Part shown: one piece after another, positions 11,958 to 21,869 of the stretch
Position numbering within the stretch: the stretch's first letter is position 1
How the letters are laid out: every line of letters begins with the position of its first letter
Source: Bidens hawaiensis
Lineage: Eukaryota > Streptophyta > Magnoliopsida > Asterales > Asteraceae
Assembly (NCBI GenBank): GCA_021521415.1
Contig: JAIQDT010007374.1
Span: 62,001 to 126,000, forward strand
DNA: 64,000 nt
Direction of reading: 5' to 3'
Made by a program: the position numbers and the translations under genes
The notes under the pieces: generated by a model
What the model saw: the letters and a program-made list of their open reading frames with translations, nothing else
Database searches by the model: none
What the model was told of the DNA's origin: nothing

Positions 11958-12682
11958 TGTTGGACTCGGTCTGCCTAAGACACATATTATTATTGATGTG
12001 GCTAGTACGTTATGATCCAAGTCGGGTCATACCCAATAACAAGCTAGACAAACACCAATAATATTTGTTTATATATGATATGATCATAACAAACAAATAT
12101 TAACACTTGAGTTATTTGGAAACGGGTTTCTAAATACATTGTACTTGTGAAATAAATAAATCATATGGATCATTTATACTTTGAGAGAGAGCATTCCTTA
12201 GTGTTATTTAAGATGGTTAAATAACAATATGTGAATAATGGTTACCAAGCATGTTACCTATATTTGGTAATTTTTGCAAGTAACAAAACATTCCTCTCTT
12301 CCTTTTCTCTCCCATTTTCGGCCATAAGGAAGAACATCAAGGAGGAGTTGGTTTTTCAAGAGAATCCTAGCTAAACAAAGGTGTATTGTTGGAGGCTTGG
12401 GGTATGCTAGCTTGAGGAGCTTCCATATTCAAGTTCTTTCCTTTCAATCATTCTTTCTTCACCCGGTTTTGGTTTACTTGAAAGGTAGTTTAACATGCAT
12501 GAACTTATAGTGACATGCATGTGTTTGATAGTATGTATTTCGTATATGGATCCGGGTTTGGGTTTTGCATGTATAAAATTGGTTTTATACACCATAAACT
12601 AACAAGATTTAAAACATTTATCCGCTGCGTTTTTGGTAAAAGTAAGGTTTTATGACTTTGATAATCTTGTTAAAACCCAACA
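11958..12682 (+). repeat. 3' LTR of the copia element, internally deleted
   Basis: 725 bases with the same ends as the 5' LTR (TGTTGGACTCGG...AACCCAACA), lacking about 240 bases corresponding to roughly 6174-6410. It is followed at 12683 by TTAGC. Confidence 0.92.
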
Positions 12683-13106
12683 TTAGCCACCCTTCGTCCA
12701 CTTCAAAATCAAAAGATTCTACTGATGAAATCTCATCAGTCACCGCTAACGTCCGCGAAGATTGAGATGATGATGTTGAAACAATCTTTCGAAGAATAAC
12801 TATTGAATTTTGACCATAAAGAATATCAAAAAATTTCTCTTTAATCTTTTCATCTGATACGCAAGCTATGTTTTCATCTAATGCATTCAACAGATCAAAA
12901 AATCTCTCAATCATCACTATTAGACTTTCATTAGGCAAATGCTTGAATGCATCAAACGCGGGCTTAAGACGTTTATAAACAATATCATATTGTCGATCAA
13001 GAGAAATCCATATCTCATATGAATTCTTGCATTTTGTGAATTCTCCTTTGGATTCATTGATTGCATATAATACATTAAATGATATTGCCGATTTAAGTAT
13101 AGCAAA
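12683..13106 (-). pseudogene. Copia-type long gag, N-terminal part
   Basis: Minus-strand coding sequence containing LPNESLIVMIERFFDLLNAL and DEKIKEKFFDILYG, typical of the helical capsid-like part of plant copia gag. It runs to VDEGWL at the insertion site and continues in frame at 5857 once the inserted element and one target duplication are removed. At 13106 it is cut by the LTR of the chromovirus; the expected N-terminal remainder is not found on the far side of that element array (26223 onward). Confidence 0.75.
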
Positions 13107-15460
13107 TGTTACACCCCGACTAGCACAATGCGGAAGCGTAAAACGGGAATGTAACAGACACCTCTGATATCAACACATTGTTTATAGAGAAACATTACAA
13201 ACTAATTTACAATATATTACATTTCTTCGTTCTATCATTGTTTTACAGTCTAGGCGACACAAACAAAACTAGTTCGTTAACTATACATTCTTACTACTAT
13301 CTCCCTTGCTTCTATTCACGTAGCATCAACCACACACCTCAGGCAAGTAACAGGTCACCAAATCATTCCAATTTAGGTACACCTGAAAAGCAGTTTAAAA
13401 CGGGTCAACTACTAGAGTTGGTGAGTTTCACGAGTTTCAAGAAAGCAGTAATGAGTATTCACAAGTCAACACTTATAATCATGAAATAAGTATGTATGTA
13501 TGTAAATGATGTGCATCCATTTCCCACGCTCCATCAACCACTGTGGCCCCTTTCCGCCCACAACATGCCCCCGTAGCTATGTCTAACACTACATAGCCTG
13601 TTTGTATAAATATGGTCATGTGCAAACGGCGCTATGTGACACGGCAATCAGGCCGATTCCGTTTGGGTTTGTCAAACCAATAGTACTATTCCCAAGCCAC
13701 CGGCTCGAAGTTAATCACTGTGATCGTGGGGACTTTCGTGTGTTAGCACTTAGATAATTCACATCAATACATGTTTCAGGTATGTATATGTAATCAAACA
13801 TGCTTTTCACCCCAAAAGTTCGTAAAACAGTTTAAAGAGTGGGGTCATGAAACTCACGGTTTAGTATATATTCAGTACTGTATAAGCTCGTGGTTTGTTC
13901 GGTCCGCTATCAGTAGTTCCTATAATCAATATTATAATAATATTAATATTTTAATATTATTATAATCTCAATACTAATCTAGGCTGTATAACTAATCTAG
14001 GTGTAGCTGGAACGCCCAGAAAGTGGCAATATGCTTAGGTTGTGATGTTGTTCAATGTCTAATACTTAGAACTGAACTTGGCTCAGATTCCTGCTTTCCC
14101 AGCTGAGCTAAGTTGTTCGTTTACGCGTTCAGAAAATAGTTATGGGAAAATAAGCTTGGGTAAATGTATTGGTTAATAAAATGATTAAGTTATAAAGAAG
14201 GATCACATACTGGGGTCCCGGATTAGCCACGGGGCCCGTTTCCGTTTATTCAGTTTGATTTGAGAAGAAACGCACACAATCCACCCGGATTGTCCAGGTT
14301 TCTCATAGAAAAGTTCATTTTCATTTAATTAGTCCAAAAATATGATATTTGATAACTCTTGGTGTTTTGATATTCCCGCAGGTTCGTTAGTCGCAAACTT
14401 GCCGGTTTTTGTAAAAATTGAATTTGTTTAATATTCAAATTAGCATAACTAATTAACCGTTAATCATTAAATTATGAAAATTTAACCACTTTTCAATTAA
14501 AATATGTAGATTTTTATAAAAATATTTCTGGAATTTATTTACTGATTTATTAATTTATAAAAATTCATTTTGTCAGCTTGAAAATCGTCCGTTTACCCCA
14601 AACAATTTCCAAAAATTCCAAAAAAATTCATGAATGCTCAAATCATGTCCCAAATCAACCTGTATCAATTCCAGAATGTAAAAAGTTCGTGCAATATTCT
14701 TTTCGGCCCAAATTCGGCTATAAAAATTCACACTAATGCATATAAACAAAACACCTTTAAACTTCTCCAAATGATCCCAAAATTCATATGTGATCAAACT
14801 ACATCAAATCTGAGTTCCCAGAAAAGTTTCATAATATTCTCGTAACCAAAATGAATAACCAAGCTTGTAAAACAAGTTTTATAAAAAGAATGGGGGTTGG
14901 GGGTGGGCTGGCTGATCGGAACCCATGGGCTGTTTTGGCTCAATAATCTGGTTTCTCAAGCCCAAATACGAAAAGCCCGGTCCAAAATTTAGTTTGGGTT
15001 CGGTTTTTGGCGCGAAAAACTTATCGGGTGCGTTAAACAGCGCGAAAACGAGTGTTTTTCGGCTAGTTTTGTGTAAAATTATAAAAACATACTATATGTT
15101 TGTAAAAATTAAAAAATATTTTCACGGATCGCTTAAAACATTTCAAATAAGTGTTTGGTAAGTCTTTTTCAGCTTAACGGATGATACAATACTTGGTTTG
15201 TAACTATCTTTTGTGTTTAAATCTATAGCGGGTAGTTAAACGAGCATATTTTCGTTTAAGTTGTTTGCTATCAAACTAAGGCCATATTTCTAATGTTTTA
15301 GCTTGTATTAAACGTATATCACTTATAGATGGCTTCCTGAGATATCTGGGTCATAACCCGACTCGTTCGGTTAATCGTTCGTTTGTTATGCAAAAGGCGT
15401 TTATTTGCTTAATCGGTAAATACGTACTGAGGTGTACCTTGTTTTGGCTCAAATGTCACA
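13107..15460 (-). repeat. 3' LTR of the chromovirus, deleted version
   Basis: 2354 bases; in plus orientation it starts TGTTACACCCCGAC and ends CAAATGTCACA. It is nearly identical to 21870-24906 but lacks about 650 bases (between roughly 14840 and 14850 here, corresponding to 23645-24290) and about 45 bases near 13510. The five bases before it are GCAAA. Confidence 0.92.
13931..13966. other. Perfect 16-bp inverted repeat in the 3' LTR
   Basis: ATTATAATAATATTAA, a TATT loop, then the exact reverse complement TTAATATTATTATAAT. The same hairpin occurs without change at 22734-22769 and 46427-46462 in the other LTRs of this family. Confidence 0.95.
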
Positions 15461-15474
15461 TTCTCCCCCTGTCA
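15461..15474 (-). other. Polypurine tract of the chromovirus
   Basis: On the minus strand TGACAGGGGGAGAA abuts the 3' LTR start TGTGACATTTG. The same tract recurs beside the middle LTR at 24907-24920. Confidence 0.85.
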
Positions 15475-15498
15475 GAAAATTTCGTCCCTGAAATTTGA

Positions 15499-18400
15499 TT
15501 ATTCAACTTTGTCTTTGTTTGGAAACAGGTGCGGGTATTTCTTTTTGAATTCAGATTTCCGCTCCCACTTGAATTCAGGTCCCCGTTGTGAATTCCACCG
15601 AACTTTTACTAGAGAGATTTTGTTGTGTCTTAATTGTTTTATTTTTCCCTCTAATATTTCCACCGGTTCTTCAACAAAATTCAGTTTTTCGTTTATGTTT
15701 CAGTCTTTTAATGGCACGATTTCGATTTCGTAAGTAAGACACCTTTTCAAGTTCGAAACATGAAAGACATCGTGAATAGAACTTAATTCCACAGGAAGTT
15801 TCAGTCGGTAAGCTACCGGACCTATCTTAGAAATGACTTCGTATGGCCAATGTATCGTGGGGCTAGTTTACCGGTTTTTCCGAATCGAATGACGCCCTTC
15901 CACGGGGATACTTTCAGAAAAACTTTGTCGCCTATTTCAAAGGATAACGGCTTTTTACGAACATCAGTGTAGCTTTTCTGTCGATCTCGGGCTATTTTCA
16001 ATTTGCTTGTAATCTTAGGGATTTTGTCGGTGGTTTCTTGAATCAAGTCAGATCGTGTAATTTGGGTATCTCCAACCTCAGACCAGCACAAGGGTGATCT
16101 ACATTTCCACCCGTACAGCGCTTCATATGGTGCCGCTTGAATGCTACTGTGATAGCTATTGTTGTACGAAAATTCAACCAGTGGAAGATGTTGATCCCAG
16201 TTTCCACCGAAGTCTAGTACACAAGCGCGAAGCAAATCTTCTAAGGTTTGAATGGTTCGCTCAGATTGACCGTCGGTTTGGGGATGGCAGGCGGTACTTA
16301 GATCAATTCGGGTTCCCAAAGCTTCTTGTACGGCTTGCCAAAAACGAGAGGTGAAATGGCTATCGCGATCAGAGATGATTGAAACGGGTACGCCGTGTCG
16401 GGATACGATTTCATTGATGTTGATGTGAGCCAGTTTTTCGGTTGTGTAAGTGGTTCGGATTGGAAGGAAGTGTGCGGACTTGGTTAATCGGTCAACTATC
16501 ACCCATATTGCATCGTTTCTTCGGGAGGTTTTTGGGAGATTTGTTACAAAATCCATGGTAATTTGTTCCCATTTCCATTGTGGTATTTCCGGTTGGTGCA
16601 ACATTCCCGAAGGTTTTTGATATTCAGCCTTAACTCTCGCACACTTTAAACATTTACTGACGTACGTGGCTATATCCTTCTTCATACCGGGTCACCAATA
16701 ATACTCTTTCAAGTCCTTGTACATCTTGTCCGTTCCAGGATGAATGGAGTATTTGGACTTATGGGCTTCGTCCATGATCAAGTCACGCAGATTGCTGAAC
16801 GTGGGAATCCAAACTCGATTTTTGTAGTATAGAATTTCGTCAGTTCTTTCTTCAAAATCTTGTTCGGTCCCATGCAAGTTTTCATCTTCCAAGTGATCTC
16901 CTTTCAGAGCTTCGTTTTGAGCAATACAAATTTGCTCAGTGAGACTGGTTTGGACGATCATTCCAAGTGCTCGGACCCGTAGTGGTTTGATCCTTTCTTT
17001 TCTACTCAAAGCATCTGCTACTATATTATCCTTGCCCGGGTGATATCGAATCTCACAGTCATAGTCGTTCAACAGCTCTACCCATCTCCTTTGCCTCATG
17101 TTTAATTCTTTCTAGTAAAAAATGTGCTGTAGGCTTTTGTGGTCGGTGTATACTGTACACTTGGTGCCATACAAATAGTGCCTCCAGATCTTGAGCGCAA
17201 AAATAACCGCGCCCAGTTCCAAGGCATGGGTGGTATAATTCTTCTCGTGCACCCTTAATTGTCGAGAAGCGTATGCTATGACTTTGTTTTATTGCATAAG
17301 TACACATCCCAACCCTTTCCGGGACGCGTCGCAATAAACAACCAGATCATCAGTTCCCTCTGGAAGACTTAGTATCGGGGCTTGGCATAGTTTCTGTTTC
17401 AGCAATTGAAAAGCCACTTCTTGTTCTTCTCCCCAAACATAAGTACGATCTTTTTGAGTCAAAAGAGTTAAAGGTTGGGCTATGCTGGAAAAATTAGCAA
17501 TAAAACGCCGACAATACCCAGCTAAACCCAAAAATTGGAAAATTTCTTTTGGTGACTTTGGGGCTTGCCAATTTTTGATGGCTTCAATCTTACTCGGGTC
17601 TACATGGATACCGTGTCGGTTAACAACGTGCCCTAGAAATTGTACTTCTTGTAGCCAAAATTCACACTTTGACAGCTTGGCATACAACTTTTCCTGCCTC
17701 AACAGCTCCAAAATAGTTCATAAATGCTGCTCGTGTTCCTCTTTGGTTTTCGAATATATCAAAATGTCATCAATAAACACAATAACGAATTTGTCAAGGT
17801 ACGGTTTACAAACTCGATTCATAAGGTCCATGAAAACTGCGGGAGCATTAGTCAGTCCAAACGGCATAACTAAGAAATCGTAGTGGCCATAACGAGTTCG
17901 GAACGCCGTTTTAGACACGTCTTCCTCTTGGATTTTAACTTGATGGTAACCGGATCGAATGTCAATTTTCGAGAAATAGTTTGCCCCTTGAAGTTGGTCA
18001 AACAAGTCATCTATTCGTGGAAGAGGGTATCGGTTTTTGATGATAACTTTGTTTAATTCCCGGTAATCAATGCACATTCTAAAGCTTCCATCTTTCTTCT
18101 TCACAAGTAATACTGGTGCTCCCCAAGGAGAATAACTTGGACGAATGAAACCCTTATCTAACAACTCCTGCAATTGGTTGGATAATTCTTTCATTTCAGA
18201 GGGTGCTAGCCGGTAAGGTGCCTTAGCTATGGGGGCTGATCCTGGAATTAAGTCTATGCGGAATTCAACCTGTCGGTTCGGTGGTAATCCGGGTAAATCG
18301 TCAGGAAAGACATCGAGGTATTCACGTACAACGGGAATCTCTTCTATGCATTTCTCATCAGGGTTCATTATAGTCACGTTTGCCAAGAATGCCATACAAC

Positions 18401-18959
18401 CTTGGCGTAAACATTTCAACACTTTAAGATGAGACACAAGAGGTAATATCGAACCAGACTTCTCTCCTTGTACCAAAATCATTTCACCTTCCGGAAGGGG
18501 AATTTTAACCGTCTTGTCGTCACACACAATCTCTGCCTTATTCTTGGTTAACCAGTCCATGCCGACAATAACATCAAAACTTCCTAACTCTACTGGGAGT
18601 AGGTCAATAAGGAATGGGTGGTCATTAAGAATAATGGAACAGTTTTGGATTATTTAGTTGACAGTTGTAGAGTTACCGTTAGCGAGTTCTATAGTATAGG
18701 GATTTGTTAGTTCACTAATTGGCATGTTACCCAGGGATACAAAACTAGAGGAAACAAAGCTTCTATCGGCACCAGTATCAAATAAAGCAGAAGCATATTG
18801 ATCAGAAACAACAAATGTACCTGTTACTACGTTCGGGTCTTGTCGTGCTTCTTCTGACCCGATAACGAACGCGCGTCCCCGAGGTGCATTTGAAGTCGAT
18901 GCTTGGTTCGGTCTAGTAACTGTTCTTGCATTCAACTTGGGGCAGTTTCTTCTAATATG
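15499..18959 (-). pseudogene. Chromovirus pol: protease, RT, RNase H, integrase, chromodomain-like tail
   Basis: Domains in order on the minus strand. The protease has ALFDTGADRSFVS (near 18790-18750). The reverse transcriptase has [12 protein letters not shown] (near 18075) and the catalytic [11 protein letters not shown] (near 17775). RNase H has [12 protein letters not shown] (near 17335). The integrase has a zinc-binding H..H/CLKC pair (near 16760 and 16640) and a D-D-E core ([24 protein letters not shown]). The last segment, 15500-15840, contains FVEEPVEILEGKI and LVKVRWNSQRGPEF, as in chromodomain tails, and ends at TAA 15499. In-frame stops or frameshifts occur near 18960, 18655, 17716, 17290, 17105, 16690, 15840 and 15710, so no functional product is expected. 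Several stops fit single C-to-T or G-to-A changes of conserved codons. Confidence 0.93.
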
Positions 18960-20177
18960 TTATGTACTGCCACATTCATAACAGGCACGGTAGGTTGTTG
19001 CGGCTGAAGTCTGTTGGATAGGTTGTTGGCGGATTGGCTGAGGTCTGGGTAGCGGTGGACGACGAGGTTGAGTTGTTTGAGTTGGTCGGCTCACAATTTC
19101 TGCACCTGCTCTACAATTAGGGGCATAATGCCCCGTTCGACCACATTTCTGGCATACCGGGAATCTGCATTCTCCCACATAATGGTAATTACATTTATCG
19201 CACTTTGGCAAGGGTCCCTTATACCTGTCTTGCTTTGTATCGGAACCAGTTATAGCATAATTTCTTATTGTCGGACGTGCACGTTTGCTTGATTGTCCTC
19301 CTTGTGCTCTCGTCCCATAGTCAGTTCGTTTCATACCCACTGATTCTCCGGTCATTCTCAATACTCCGCTTTTTACCAAATCAAAAGTCACAATTCCGGC
19401 TTGGGTCACAGCATTCTCAAATGATGTGTGCCCCACGGAGTTCACCAAACTCCTCACTTCCGGGGCTAAACCCCAAATATAACGTTCAACTCTTTTATCT
19501 TCAGGAGTTACTAACCATGGTACTAAGCGAGCCAATTCATTGAAGCGGTTCGTGTATCCCAAATGATCTGCTCCTTTCATTTCCAAACTCCAAAGTTCGT
19601 GTTCTAACCTTTGTATTTCGTTCTTTGGGCAGAAATGTTCCAGCATCGGTGTTTTGAGTTCAGCCCATGATATGCGGTTAATTGTATCTTGCCCTTTTAT
19701 CTGTACCGTAGTGTTCCACCACATTAATGCGTGATCAGTAAATGTAGAGGCAACATACTTGACAATGTTTTCGGGTGGACAATTGCTGATATTGAGGACA
19801 TATTTAGTTTTCTCGATCCACTTGATTAACCCGTTTGGCCCTTCAGTGCCCTTGAAATCAATCGGTTTACAGGCCATAAAGTTTTTGATCGAATATTCCC
19901 TTCGAGGGGGATTAGGGCTTTTATTTTTATTGTTTGGGTTCGGAGGGGGATTATTTGCATTGGTAGGGGTATTTGTATTAGGTGGGGGATTGTTATTTGT
20001 AACTGTTTCATTGTTGGTTGGGGGAGCATTATTGTTTTGTTGTTGGTTTGTTTGCATATTTGCGTTTACACCAGCAGTTACTTGTGTTACGATAAGTGGG
20101 ATCACTGCCTGCATTTGCCGAGCAATCATCTCGGCTATTTCTGCCTCAGTCATAGGGTTTGCTTTCTTTGGGGCCAT
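18960..20177 (-). CDS. Chromovirus gag
   Basis: 405-residue open frame starting MAPKKANPMTEAEIAEM. An N/P/T-rich linker (roughly residues 45-90) is followed by the gag core with FKGTEGPNGLIKWIEK and ALMWWNTTV. A CCHC knuckle CQKCGRTGHYAPNC lies near residues 340-355, preceded by a cysteine-rich pair CDKCNYHYVGEC. A third knuckle, CYECGST, is cut by the TAA at 18960-18962 and would otherwise continue into protease, so this gag is a prematurely ended gag-pol. Knuckles bind element RNA during particle assembly. This is the longest undamaged frame in the element. Confidence 0.9.
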   Translation of the reverse strand: MAPKKANPMTEAEIAEMIARQMQAVIPLIVTQVTAGVNANMQTNQQQNNNAPPTNNETVTNNNPPPNTNTPTNANNPPPNPNNKNKSPNPPRREYSIKNFMACKPIDFKGTEGPNGLIKWIEKTKYVLNISNCPPENIVKYVASTFTDHALMWWNTTVQIKGQDTINRISWAELKTPMLEHFCPKNEIQRLEHELWSLEMKGADHLGYTNRFNELARLVPWLVTPEDKRVERYIWGLAPEVRSLVNSVGHTSFENAVTQAGIVTFDLVKSGVLRMTGESVGMKRTDYGTRAQGGQSSKRARPTIRNYAITGSDTKQDRYKGPLPKCDKCNYHYVGECRFPVCQKCGRTGHYAPNCRAGAEIVSRPTQTTQPRRPPLPRPQPIRQQPIQQTSAATTYRACYECGST

Positions 20178-20645
20178 TCTATAATGATAAACAAATATAA
20201 GCCAATTAGTACTAATTCCAGTCTACGGCACTGTGTAATAATAATCACAATAAATGTTGTACAGGTAAACCAGATAACATACTAACATTTCACAAATTGT
20301 TCTGTACATTGATAATAAAAGGTATATAGACTTAGCCTGATAAAGGCCAGTGCTTGCATGTATATATCAAAATCTGTCACTAAGTAACGGTTAGACTTAA
20401 CCCTATAAGGGTCAGTGCTTGTAATAATGTACAAAATTGTGCTCCATATTAACATAACATACTACTATATACACACATGAAGTATCAAAAGATCATGTAC
20501 ACATAATTGTAATATTCCGCATCTATCCATATAGACGATAGACTAGCCACAAACATAAAAATAACAGCACCGTAATCACCCAGTAGCAGTTCCACAGCCG
20601 AAATGTCACCCTATCCAAACACCAGTGGTGGTAGGCATATGACTG
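20178..20645. other. Spacer between the upstream ORF and gag
   Basis: 468 bases of AT-rich leader without an ORF. Two short direct repeats with the core 'aaggccagtgcttg' / 'agggtcagtgcttg' are visible near 20342-20356 and 20406-20421. Confidence 0.6.
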
Positions 20646-21258
20646 CTACAAGTTCAGTACTATCTGATGTAACGTCGATAAGTACTGAGTCACGTCCCTC
20701 CTCTCCTGGTTAATGTTAGCTATGGCTATCGAGTGGTCTATCAAACGATCAGTCAGGACAGCCATCCAAGAGTTGTTTCCTGCGTTTGGGAGGTCAGGGC
20801 GAGGGGTAGGTATACTCAATGAACGGGAAGATGAAGTATATGCCCTAGGGCATGAAGGTCCTCCCCGGTCGTGGGTAGATCTGAATGGAATCGAGGTAGG
20901 GTCAATCGGGGTTACCCGAATACGAGTAGTCTGTCTGACTCGCGCAGTAGCTGAAGTCGTCGGCGACAGGTGTATAGGTGGAGTGGGTGATCGGGCTACT
21001 CTAGCAGGTGAACGATGCTGACTGTTAACTTCGTTTTGATCCCTGCGTGGTGACCTGGGTGGATAACTATCGCATCTGTAGCCGGATAGATCAGGCACAT
21101 TCCTGGGTAGCTCTCTACAGATAACTTCTTCTTCCACCTCTTCCTCCGGTTCCTCTTCTGGGTCCTCCTCTTTTGGATCCTCCTCTGATTATTCCTCGGG
21201 ATCCTCCTCAACAGAGATTACTGGTTCTTCTTCCGGTACGTAGTCGTTATTCCTTGAC
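20646..21258 (-). pseudogene. Extra ORF upstream of chromovirus gag, acidic then proline/arginine-rich
   Basis: An open frame starts at ATG 21258 (MSRNNDYVPEEEPVISVEED), has one TAA near 21190, and continues to 20646. The N-terminal part is a D/E/P-rich run (EEDPKEEDPEEEPEEEVEEE). The middle is rich in S, P, R and T (RSPARVARSPTPPIHLSPTT). The C-terminal end has a short helical stretch (DHSIAIANINQERRDV). It resembles the acidic 'EDPEE' proteins I associate with gypsy elements in Asteraceae, but no function is known to me. It lies between the primer site and gag in the same orientation, so it would be the first ORF of the genomic RNA. Reading across the single stop is by eye. Confidence 0.6.
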
Positions 21259-21523
21259 ATAACTCTGCACAAAGGTTAGTTATAAGAATAATAACTGTTA
21301 CTAGCGCTAACTATTGTCAAAAAGATTAATTTATTAAACCAAATTTAATATTAAATATATTAGAATATAATATTAGTTTTATTAAAATTTTTAATTATTA
21401 TTATTATTTAAATCAATACTGAATATAAATGAATATAATATTCATAGTAAAATGTACCGTCATCAACAGTATCGTACGTACACGTATTCATACACCTTGT
21501 TCCACATAAGCACGTATGAGTGT

Positions 21524-21526
<3 letters not shown>

Positions 21527-21595
<69 letters not shown>
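21527..21595. repeat. (TA)n microsatellite
   Basis: About 34 uninterrupted TA units in the chromovirus leader between the primer site and the upstream ORF. It creates IY-repeat ORFs on both strands that are not genes. Confidence 0.98.
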
Positions 21596-21596
<1 letters not shown>

Positions 21597-21850
21597 TTTC
21601 ACATTACCTTTTATACACATATGTTGCCACTTTTACTTAACCACACGTTCCGCGACTTCTCCCCGAATTCCCTCGTACAAGCAAGTCTGTTATTATGTTC
21701 CGGACCGCAATAACTCACTTGCCCTACAAGTTCATCCCGACATCCATCAGTATATTATATTAATTTATTATTTAAATATTTCCCAGAGTTAATCGAGCCT
21801 ACGGTTATATTTTAGGTACCCTAATGGATAACCTAATCCTTTATAACCAA

Positions 21851-21865
21851 TGGCTCTGATACCAA
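21851..21865 (-). other. Primer binding site, initiator tRNA-Met type
   Basis: The minus strand reads TTGGTATCAGAGCCA, four bases inside the 5' LTR end at 21870. It fixes the element's minus orientation. Confidence 0.93.
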
Positions 21866-21869
21866 CTTC

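Larger units (their letters stand above)
5858..12682 (+). mobile_element. Ty1/copia retrotransposon with both LTRs, inserted in an older gag
   Basis: The element has TGTTGG...CCAACA LTR ends, an initiator-Met primer site, gag-pol in copia order (integrase before reverse transcriptase) and matching 5-bp target duplications TTAGC at its outer edges. It sits on the plus strand inside a minus-strand gag whose reading frame resumes exactly when the element and one TTAGC are removed. The two LTRs differ at about 10 of roughly 735 alignable bases by eye, so insertion is fairly recent. The internal region is abnormal: pol stops at about 11500, and 458 bases of the left flank replace the rest before the 3' LTR. 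It cannot transpose on its own. Confidence 0.92.

Noticed and set aside
19068..20285. Several plus-strand ORFs across the chromovirus gag
   Set aside because: Antisense shadows of the gag frame, with no domains of their own.
21408..21792. Overlapping IY-repeat ORFs on both strands
   Set aside because: They are translations of the (TA)n microsatellite.
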